Below are positions 1 to 4,975 of a stretch of 5,349 nt of DNA, one piece after another. A program made the position numbers and the translations under genes. Origin of the DNA: Cyclobacteriaceae bacterium (GTDB taxonomy: Bacteria > Bacteroidota > Bacteroidia > Cytophagales > Cyclobacteriaceae); assembly GCA_025363495.1 (NCBI GenBank), contig JANYDR010000011.1, forward strand, positions 1 to 5,349, given 5' to 3'. Under the pieces are notes generated by a model. It had not been told where the DNA came from and did not search any database. It saw only the letters and a program-made list of their open reading frames with translations. Position 1 is the first letter of the stretch, and each line of letters starts with the position of its first letter.

Positions 1-719
1 CGGTAGTCACAATGATAGAATTTCCTCTTGAAGAATATAAGAAAGAGCCAGAGCAGATCGGCCAGAAAAAAGGAATGTCCCAGATTATAAGTGACTTTGT
101 GAGAATGCCCAAGACAATGAAGCAGTTGGGCATAGTTCAATTCTTTTCATGGTTTGCTCTTTTCTCAATGTGGGTATTTAGTACTTCCGCAATAGCCACT
201 CACGTCTATGGACTGCCCTCAGATGATCATTCATCAGTAAGCTTTAACAACGCAGCAAACTGGGTTGGTTTCATCTTTGGTATCTACAACGGAGTTTCAG
301 CAATCTATGCTCTTTGTCTTCCTTTTATTGCCGCCAAAGTTGGTAGAAAATTGACACACTCCATCTCGCTCGTGGCGGGAGGCATAGGATTGATTTCGAT
401 TTACTTTATTCACGATCCTCAATTACTGATTTACTCCATGGTCGGTGTTGGAATGGCCTGGGCGAGTATCCTTGCCATGCCCTATGCCATCCTTGCCGGG
501 TCGATTCCTCCATTGAAAATGGGGATTTATATGGGTGTTTTTAACTTTTTCATTACACTTCCACAAATCATCAATGGAGTTATCGGAGGACCGATTGTGA
601 AGTACCTTTATAATTCAAAACCTATTTACAGTCTGGTCATGGCCGGAGTCTTCCTATTGATTGCAGCAGTTTCGGTACGATTTGTGGAAGACAAAGATGA
701 TATAGTAAATGCGCAATGA
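1..719 (+). CDS. MFS sugar transporter, SLC45/GPH-like, C-terminal half (5' partial)
   Basis: Inner-membrane carrier, probably a proton-coupled disaccharide (maltose or sucrose type) symporter. The frame is open to the left edge: codons for V-V-T precede the first visible Met at 12, so the true start lies outside the window and that Met is internal. Counting from that Met, six hydrophobic segments lie at about residues 41-66, 84-108, 114-133, 137-163, 171-195 and 203-224, matching helices 7-12 of a 12-helix MFS protein. AAKVGRK (107-113), after the second segment, fits the repeated MFS motif A. The stretch GMAWASILAMPYAIL (147-161) followed by KMGIYMGVFNFF (169-180) resembles what I recall of bacterial SLC45-like carriers. 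A polar loop (about 67-83) separates the first two segments. The stop overlaps the start of the esterase gene by 4 bases, so the two are translationally coupled. The substrate cannot be read from this half; maltose or maltodextrin is a guess from the family. Confidence 0.88.
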   Translation, partial: VVTMIEFPLEEYKKEPEQIGQKKGMSQIISDFVRMPKTMKQLGIVQFFSWFALFSMWVFSTSAIATHVYGLPSDDHSSVSFNNAANWVGFIFGIYNGVSAIYALCLPFIAAKVGRKLTHSISLVAGGIGLISIYFIHDPQLLIYSMVGVGMAWASILAMPYAILAGSIPPLKMGIYMGVFNFFITLPQIINGVIGGPIVKYLYNSKPIYSLVMAGVFLLIAAVSVRFVEDKDDIVNAQ

Positions 720-1927
720 AAATAGCGGCCTCCCTCCTCATGCTTTTGATTTCAACCTCTTGCTTGAGTCAGGATTATTCTTCTTTTACACAAGCTATTA
801 CGGATTTGCATAGGCTCGGAAGCTTACGTGATAATGCGTTAAAAGCGAAAGAGACTCAAAAGCAATGGTCTGCAATTCAGACTTTTGGAATCCCATTTAT
901 CAAAGAAGATTCTGTTGCATTTCTCTATCGAGGGGAAGCAACTTCTGTAGTGTGGATGGGTGACTTTAATGGCTGGGGATCAGACAAGAATTTCCAAAAT
1001 AGAGGACAACGAATTGTTAACACTAACATTTGGATTCTAAAATGTTCGTTCCCCAAAGATGCAAGGCTTGATTATAAAATTCTGATTGATGGCAATCAAT
1101 GGCTGCTTGATCCTGAAAATCCGTATCAACAATGGTCGGGTGTTGGCGGTGGAAGTCCGAATTCAGAATTGCGCATGCCGCTATGGAAATCTGATCCGAT
1201 TCTGATTGAACGTCCTAATATCGCCCACGGTATTATGAAGCGAGATATATTGCTCGTCAGTAAAATATTGGGCTATCAGGTTACCTATAATGTATATCTT
1301 CCTGCAGGTTATGAACAAGATGGAAAATTACCTGCAGTATATGCTACCGATGGATATGAATACCTACTCCCGGAATTAGGCAACATGGTTACAGTGCTTG
1401 ATAATCTCATCGCTGATAAAAAAATCGAACCGGTTGTCGCTATTTTCATCGATCACCGTGAACCTGTTAACCGTGCTAATAACAGAAGAATGGAAGAACT
1501 AAATATGAATGAAAAGTATCTTGACTTTTTTGCGAAGGAGTTGATACCTGCCATTGAAGCTAGTTATCCTGTTAAGGCAGACGCTGCACATCGCGCGATA
1601 CTCGGAACCTCAATGGGTGGATTGACGGCGGCCTACTTTACATTTGCCAGACCCGATCTCTTTAGCATGGCTGGTATTCAGTCACCTGCTTTCAAAGCAC
1701 GTCCACAGATTTATGCGATTTGTGATAATTCCAGTGTTTCACAAATAAAAGTTTCTCTTACCAGTGGAGTCATCAACGACGCGAGTGTTGGGACAAGAAA
1801 GATGAAAGATATTTTGCAAAAGAATTCCTGCGTTTATAACTATCGTGAAAATAATGAAGGACATTCATGGGGCAACTGGAGGAATCTGACTGATGATATT
1901 CTGGTGGATTTTTTTGGGAAGAAGTAA
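716..1927 (+). CDS. Exported CBM48-like plus CE1/Fes-type esterase
   Basis: Probable secreted serine esterase of the alpha/beta-hydrolase fold (the 'putative esterase' family that includes CE1 feruloyl/acetyl esterases and enterochelin esterase Fes). Length is 403 residues. Residues 1-19 form a signal peptide; Cys16 could be a weak lipobox (STSC), but cleavage near Gln19 is equally possible. Residues about 60-150 look like an E-set/CBM48 domain, with VVWMGDFNGWG (78-88) and a later LDYKILIDGNQWLLDPENP (118-136). The esterase domain spans about 170-400: YNVYLPAGY (191-199), nucleophile elbow GTSMGG with Ser299, candidate acid Asp355, and His383 in EGHSWGNW. Start choice: the ATG at 716 overlaps the transporter stop as ATGA and begins directly with the signal peptide. 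CBM48-like domains are known on Bacteroidota CE1 feruloyl esterases, and the coupled sugar transporter favours a carbohydrate substrate over a siderophore. The substrate remains inference. Confidence 0.85.
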   Translation: MKIAASLLMLLISTSCLSQDYSSFTQAITDLHRLGSLRDNALKAKETQKQWSAIQTFGIPFIKEDSVAFLYRGEATSVVWMGDFNGWGSDKNFQNRGQRIVNTNIWILKCSFPKDARLDYKILIDGNQWLLDPENPYQQWSGVGGGSPNSELRMPLWKSDPILIERPNIAHGIMKRDILLVSKILGYQVTYNVYLPAGYEQDGKLPAVYATDGYEYLLPELGNMVTVLDNLIADKKIEPVVAIFIDHREPVNRANNRRMEELNMNEKYLDFFAKELIPAIEASYPVKADAAHRAILGTSMGGLTAAYFTFARPDLFSMAGIQSPAFKARPQIYAICDNSSVSQIKVSLTSGVINDASVGTRKMKDILQKNSCVYNYRENNEGHSWGNWRNLTDDILVDFFGKK

Positions 1928-1928
1928 A

Positions 1929-1956
1929 ACTGAAAGTAGAAATTGGAAAGCTAAAA
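1929..1956 (+). repeat. Four degenerate GTTGAAA-type heptads after the esterase stop
   Basis: Starting two bases after the stop codon, the sequence reads as four back-to-back 7-base units: ACTGAAA, GTAGAAA, TTGGAAA and GCTAAAA. All end in AAA and most keep the central G before it. The same four-unit arrangement follows two other genes in this window (3159-3187 and 4528-4555). The unit is not a hairpin and has no T-run, so it is not an intrinsic terminator. The role is unknown. Confidence 0.6.
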
Positions 1957-2033
1957 CGGTTATCAATTCTAAACTCCTTGCTATGCTGATTATAACTTTA
2001 TAAATTGAGGCAATGATTTTGTTAAAGCCCCCT

Positions 2034-3158
2034 ATGCAAAAAATTCTACTCTTTCTTTTTGTTATTTTTTTTATCAGCGCCTGTAGCTCTGGAAAAGCTG
2101 CGCTCAAAAAAGGTGATTACTATGACGCTGTTATTGAGTCAATCAAACGACTTCGGGGAAGCCCCGAGAACAAAAAGGCTATTGCGGTATTAAGCCAGGG
2201 CTATCCATTGTCAGTTCAATATATCGATGCAAACATTCAAAATGGAATCAGCTCTGATGATCCAAAGAAGTGGCGCAATGCAGTGGCAGGATATAATCAG
2301 ATCAATTACCTGAATGATCAAATAAAGACTTCCCTTGGCGCAATGAAGGTTATTACAAAACCGGAAACGCGATTCAAAGAATTAGCAGATGCAAAATCAA
2401 AAGCTGCAGAAGAAAGTTATAACGAAGGAATTACTGCTCTGATGAAGAACACGAGAGATGATTCGAAGGTAGCCTACTTTGACTTTAAGGATGCCAACAA
2501 TTTTGAACCGGGCTATAAAGAATCTATCGAGATGATGACCCAGGCTGAATTTAATGCTACGCTTCGGGTTGCCTATGAAGAAACCAATGCTTCCAGCATC
2601 AATTATGGAAGCTTACAACCAGTGGTGAACAGTCTGCAACGACAATTTTTATCTTTCAAACCCATTACTCAAAAAGATACCGTTCCACCCCAACAAATTC
2701 TGCGGATAGTATTCAAAGGTTATCAGGATAATATAGGTGCAGCGGTTAATCTTTTAAGAAGCCTCACTACCACTTCCTCTTCCGAAGATCTGAAGCGCGA
2801 TATTAAGACTGGTGAAAAGAAAGGTGCTGATGGAAAAACTCAAGACATCATCGAGACTGTATCAGCAAGGATCACGTACTATCACAAATCAAAAAGAACA
2901 GCGAGCAATGCCTCTTTTACAATTACGGATGCAGGAACAAATGCCGTATTACAAGATCAGAATGTAGTCGGAAATGCATCGTGGCAGCTCGATTGGGCAA
3001 CCTATTCTGGGGATATCCGCGCACTTAGCACAAGTCAACAAAACCTATGCAAAGTAAGAGAAAGCTATCCTAATGATCAGGACCTTTTTAATCAGTCCAT
3101 TCGTGATCTTGAAACAAATCTTAGCAACCAGCTTAAGTCGTTTTATAATAAGTATTGA
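2034..3158 (+). CDS. Lipoprotein of unknown function with TPR-like region
   Basis: I do not recognise this family with certainty. The chosen start (ATG at 2034) gives a classic short lipoprotein signal: MQK, a hydrophobic core, then lipobox ISAC with lipidated Cys17. An in-frame ATG at 2013 adds seven residues (MILLKPP); its AGG is only two bases upstream, too close to act as a Shine-Dalgarno. Numbered from the earlier Met, residues 28-45 (ALKKGDYYDAVIES) and 129-171 (ending AYFDFKDANNFEPGYKES) look like TPR helical pairs, and the region to about 255 is largely helical. Residues about 280-337 look beta-rich and contain the striking stretch WQLDWATYSGDIRAL (324-338), which I associate loosely with similar Bacteroidota lipoproteins. 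A helical tail (about 355-381) follows. It probably sits in the outer or inner membrane facing the periplasm. It stands alone, with 106 bases before it and 113 after, and no clear functional link to its neighbours. Confidence 0.8.
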   Translation: MQKILLFLFVIFFISACSSGKAALKKGDYYDAVIESIKRLRGSPENKKAIAVLSQGYPLSVQYIDANIQNGISSDDPKKWRNAVAGYNQINYLNDQIKTSLGAMKVITKPETRFKELADAKSKAAEESYNEGITALMKNTRDDSKVAYFDFKDANNFEPGYKESIEMMTQAEFNATLRVAYEETNASSINYGSLQPVVNSLQRQFLSFKPITQKDTVPPQQILRIVFKGYQDNIGAAVNLLRSLTTTSSSEDLKRDIKTGEKKGADGKTQDIIETVSARITYYHKSKRTASNASFTITDAGTNAVLQDQNVVGNASWQLDWATYSGDIRALSTSQQNLCKVRESYPNDQDLFNQSIRDLETNLSNQLKSFYNKY

Positions 3159-3187
3159 ATTGAATAATAGAAAATTGAAACTAGAAA
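3159..3187 (+). repeat. Degenerate heptad array after the lipoprotein stop
   Basis: Directly after the stop codon come ATTGAAT, an 8-base variant AATAGAAA, ATTGAAA and CTAGAAA. This is the same four-unit layout as at 1929-1956 and 4528-4555, but more AT-rich and with one inserted base. The remaining 84 bases up to msrA show no hairpin or clear promoter. Confidence 0.5.
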
Positions 3188-3271
3188 TTAGGTAGTGCAG
3201 CCGACATTTTTACTCCTTCGTTAAAACTATTTTTATGTTTCTTAAGTTAAAGAGGCATCAATTAAAAATCA

Positions 3272-3820
3272 ATGGATACTAATTCTTCAGGCCTTCAAAA
3301 AGCCACTTTTGGCGGAGGTTGCTTCTGGTGCACTGAGGCATTCTTTCTTGGCCTCAAAGGAGTCGTCAAAGTTGAATCAGGCTATTCTGGTGGCAAAGTG
3401 AAAAATCCTACCTACAAAGAAGTTTGCAGTGGACTTACCGGGCACGCGGAGGTGATTCAGATCACATACGATCTGGCAGTTGTCTCTTACTCCGATCTTC
3501 TTGAAGTCTTCTGGAACACTCATGATCCGACAACACTGAATCGTCAGGGTGCTGATCAGGGAACGCAATACAGGTCGGTGGTTTATTATAACGACGAACA
3601 ACAAAAGAAAATTGCAGAAGACTATAAAAAACAACTGGAAGTATCGCACACTTTTAAGGACGCAATCGTAACCGAGATCAGTCCACTGACAACCTTCTAT
3701 CCCGCTGAAGATTATCACCAAAACTATTTTGCTTTAAATCAAAATGCAGGCTACTGCCAATATGTAATTCGTCCGAAAGTGGAAAAATTTAAAAAACAGT
3801 TCATCGTGAAATTAAAATAG
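3272..3820 (+). CDS. msrA: Peptide methionine sulfoxide reductase MsrA
   Basis: Reduces the S-epimer of methionine sulfoxide, free or in proteins, using thioredoxin. The 182-residue length is normal for a single-domain MsrA, and no signal peptide is present, so it is cytoplasmic. The catalytic motif GGGCFWC lies at 14-20 with nucleophile Cys17. Known active-site residues of E. coli MsrA (Tyr82, Glu94, Asp129, Tyr134) all have counterparts at a constant offset of 34: Tyr48, Glu60 (in TGHAE), Asp95 and Tyr100 (in DQGTQYRS). Cys162 in GYCQYVIRPK is the likely resolving cysteine. Cys20 and Cys52 are further cysteines; the second C-terminal cysteine of the E. coli enzyme is absent. An in-frame TAA at 3263-3265 makes the ATG at 3272 the earliest possible start. 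MsrB follows 207 bases downstream but is separated by a strong terminator, so the pair is not a simple operon. Confidence 0.97.
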   Translation: MDTNSSGLQKATFGGGCFWCTEAFFLGLKGVVKVESGYSGGKVKNPTYKEVCSGLTGHAEVIQITYDLAVVSYSDLLEVFWNTHDPTTLNRQGADQGTQYRSVVYYNDEQQKKIAEDYKKQLEVSHTFKDAIVTEISPLTTFYPAEDYHQNYFALNQNAGYCQYVIRPKVEKFKKQFIVKLK

Positions 3821-3830
3821 GTTTTTTGCT

Positions 3831-3857
3831 TCCTGAGAAATATTTCAGGGTCTTTTC
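3831..3857 (+). terminator. Weak hairpin terminator candidate after msrA
   Basis: Arms CCTGA (3832-3836) and TCAGG (3845-3849) enclose an 8-base loop, followed a few bases later by TCTTTT. The inner bases 3837-3846 form the perfect palindrome GAAATATTTC, so the site could also be a protein-binding dyad. The stem is short and the T-run is interrupted, so termination here would be partial at best. Confidence 0.35.
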
Positions 3858-3882
3858 TATCAACCGTGTAACTTATGATTGA

Positions 3883-3921
3883 ATAGTCCGTTAGACTATC
3901 CATATAGAGAATAGAATCTCT
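3883..3921 (+). other. Two consecutive small stem-loops in the msrA-msrB spacer
   Basis: ATAGTC (3883-3888) pairs with GACTAT (3894-3899) across a 5-base loop. Six bases later AGAGA (3906-3910) pairs with TCTCT (3917-3921) across a 6-base loop. Together with the terminator at 3941-3979 they suggest a structured leader or short RNA rather than plain spacer. Next to them is a short direct repeat, AGGTTT twice at 3925-3936. No known riboswitch class was recognised. Confidence 0.35.
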
Positions 3922-3940
3922 CATAGGTTTAGGTTTAGGT

Positions 3941-3979
3941 ACAAAAAACCCTGGCAGGCGGCTTGGGTTTTTTGTTTTT
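3941..3979 (+). terminator. Strong intrinsic terminator between msrA and msrB
   Basis: An 11-bp perfect stem (3941-3951 with 3965-3975, core AAAAAACCC and GGGTTTTTT) closes a 13-base G-rich loop. T residues make up most of the 3' arm and run on to 3979, broken only by G3974. The A-run on the 5' side means it could also terminate transcripts from the other strand. It lies only 48 bases before the msrB start, so msrB needs its own promoter in that short space or regulated read-through. Confidence 0.75.
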
Positions 3980-4027
3980 AGGGAATCCACTAACATCTTC
4001 TAATTCGTATCTATATCAAACAAAACT

Positions 4028-4525
4028 ATGAAAACCTCTCAACTACTTTCAACCATAATAGCAATGGCACTGACAGGAATTTCGCTCCTTTCATGTGCAC
4101 AGAGTAAATCAAAACCCGTTTCGACAAAAGATTTTCCGGTTAAGAAAACGGAAGCAGAGTGGAAAAAAGAGTTGACGCCTGCGCAATATTACGTACTGCG
4201 TCAAAAAGGAACCGAACGAGCATTCACGGGTGAATACGCTGACAATCACGAAAAAGGAATTTATTATTGTGCTGCATGCCATCAGGAATTATTTGATTCA
4301 ACTACAAAATTTGAATCAGGTACAGGATGGCCAAGTTTCTGGAAACCCATCAAACCTGAAGATGTTTCAGTAGGCTCAGATACAAGTCTTGGAATGGTTC
4401 GCGACGAAGTAGTATGCAGTAATTGCGGCGGTCACCTTGGTCACGTTTTTGATGACGGTCCTGCGCCAACGGGTTTGCGATATTGCATGAATTCTGTGTC
4501 GTTGAAATTTGAGAAAAAGAAGTAA
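4028..4525 (+). CDS. msrB: Peptide methionine sulfoxide reductase MsrB, probable lipoprotein
   Basis: Reduces the R-epimer of protein-bound methionine sulfoxide, complementing MsrA. Residues 1-23 form a signal peptide ending in LLSC, so the protein is probably lipid-anchored at Cys23 and faces the periplasm; ordinary cleavage after CAQ is the alternative. The SelR/MsrB domain covers about 40-162: ELTPAQYYVLRQKGTERAFTGEY (48-70), zinc ligands Cys81, Cys84, Cys130 and Cys133 in two CXXC pairs, GTGWPSF (98-104), GGHLGHVF (134-141), and catalytic Cys153 in RYCMNS. The position that carries the resolving cysteine in two-cysteine MsrBs (GCGWPSF) is Thr99 here, and the only other cysteine is the lipidated one, so this is a one-cysteine type. 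The start is preceded by an A-rich stretch without a Shine-Dalgarno, usual for Bacteroidota. A heptad array begins three bases after the stop. Confidence 0.96.
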   Translation: MKTSQLLSTIIAMALTGISLLSCAQSKSKPVSTKDFPVKKTEAEWKKELTPAQYYVLRQKGTERAFTGEYADNHEKGIYYCAACHQELFDSTTKFESGTGWPSFWKPIKPEDVSVGSDTSLGMVRDEVVCSNCGGHLGHVFDDGPAPTGLRYCMNSVSLKFEKKK

Positions 4526-4527
4526 GA

Positions 4528-4555
4528 GTTGAAAGAGGAAAGTTGAAAGCTGAAA
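4528..4555 (+). repeat. Heptad array GTTGAAA x4 after the msrB stop
   Basis: This is the best preserved of the three arrays: GTTGAAA, GAGGAAA, GTTGAAA and GCTGAAA in exact 7-base register, then GCTAGCG. It starts at the third base after the stop. The last codons of msrB themselves contain one GTTGAAA (4501-4507), close to but not exactly in the same register. Confidence 0.65.
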
Positions 4556-4563
4556 GCTAGCGT

Positions 4564-4605
4564 ATTGTAAATAAGCAAAGTATCTTTCATTTTTAAATTT
4601 ACAAT
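4564..4605. repeat. 9-bp perfect inverted repeat downstream of msrB
   Basis: ATTGTAAAT at 4564-4572 is repeated in perfect inverted form as ATTTACAAT at 4597-4605, with 24 bases between. As RNA it would be an AT-rich, rather weak hairpin without a following T-run. As DNA it resembles a pair of operator half-sites. It has no known match that I can name. Confidence 0.4.
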
Positions 4606-4757
4606 GGCGAGTAAAATTCAACCACCAACTTACTGAATAGGGATTTTATCCAGAGCATTCATTTTACTTATTAGACTGCCCTGGTGATGCACCTTCGAAT
4701 TGACTTTCGTCTGTCAATAACCTTGCTGTTGTACAATTTTCCACCTATGTGTCAGAA

Positions 4758-4916
4758 CTTTGCCACAGATGAACACGGACGTTTGCAAAAACCACTTTAA
4801 ATAGAACAAAATTTTACAGATAAGTGCAGCTTCACTGCCAATCTGTGATAATTTAATCGATCGTAAAAAATTTTTACTTTCTTTATCCGCGAAAATCGGT
4901 GGCATCCGTGGCAAAG
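4758..4916. repeat. 159-bp non-coding inverted-repeat element
   Basis: The ends are CTTTGCCACAGATG (4758-4771) and the inverse of CTTTGCCACGGATG (4903-4916), identical but for one base. The right end also holds short tandem units ATCCGCGAAA, ATCGGTGGC and ATCCGTGGC (4885-4912). Near the centre ACAGAT (4816-4821) and ATCTGT (4841-4846) flank a second dyad GCAG/CTGC (4826-4829, 4835-4838). The palindrome GTAAAAA-A-TTTTTAC sits at 4863-4877. From memory, sequences with CCACAGAT and ATCCGTGG ends occur as dispersed intergenic repeats in many environmental bacteria; this is recollection, not a search. No transposase and no clear target-site duplication are visible, so a MITE-like or REP-like non-autonomous repeat is the best description. 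Confidence 0.55.
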
Positions 4917-4975
4917 GTTTTTCTTTCGCTTAAGAGTCATAATTGTTTATTATCTTTTCAGAAACATAATCTCCT

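Larger units (their letters stand above)
4526..4975. other. 450-base intergenic region
   Basis: No protein-coding gene is supportable here on either strand. Contents in order: the heptad array (4528-4555), a 9-bp inverted repeat (4564-4605), about 150 bases with only a small dyad (ATTGAC 4699-4704 with GTCAAT 4713-4718), the 159-bp inverted-repeat element (4758-4916), and about 59 bases of AT-rich leader before the amidotransferase. The promoter of that gene should lie in the last segment or inside the element, but no full Bacteroidota -33/-7 pair was found. Confidence 0.7.

Noticed and set aside
1929..1956. Heptad arrays considered as CRISPR or minisatellite
   Set aside because: Units are 7 bases, degenerate and have no spacers, so they are not CRISPR; four imperfect copies are too few for a typical minisatellite.
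1865..2107. Open frame of about 80 codons on the minus strand across the esterase end and lipoprotein start
   Set aside because: It overlaps two well-supported plus-strand genes, and its hydrophobic residues come from reading the lipoprotein signal-peptide DNA backwards.
3234..3241. TATGTTTC, near match to the Bacteroidota -7 motif TAnnTTTG before msrA
   Set aside because: No -33 TTG at the right distance was found, and near matches are frequent in AT-rich DNA.
3377..3721. 114-codon open frame on the minus strand inside msrA
   Set aside because: It lies wholly within an unmistakable msrA and shows no recognisable domain; it is a shadow frame.
3751..3996. 81-codon open frame on the minus strand over the msrA end and spacer
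   Set aside because: It runs through the strong terminator hairpin and the msrA 3' end, and its product has low-complexity composition and no recognisable motif.
4376..4621. 81-codon open frame on the minus strand over the msrB 3' end
   Set aside because: It overlaps the catalytic end of msrB and the heptad array and shows no protein-like motif.
4604..4636. Ten-codon plus-strand frame (MASKIQPPTY) starting at the end of the 9-bp inverted repeat
   Set aside because: Too short to support, with no ribosome-binding signal and no sign of conservation from this sequence alone.
4699..4718. ATTGAC/GTCAAT dyad with an 8-base loop
   Set aside because: A 6-bp AT-rich dyad is expected by chance in this much intergenic DNA, and no T-run follows.
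4714..4914. 66-codon open frame on the minus strand within the 159-bp element
   Set aside because: It coincides almost exactly with the inverted-repeat element, whose repeats explain the open frame; no recognisable domain.
4951..4958. TATCTTTT, near match to the Bacteroidota -7 motif before the amidotransferase gene
   Set aside because: The only -33 candidate is TTCG at 4925-4928, a poor match; not strong enough to call a promoter.
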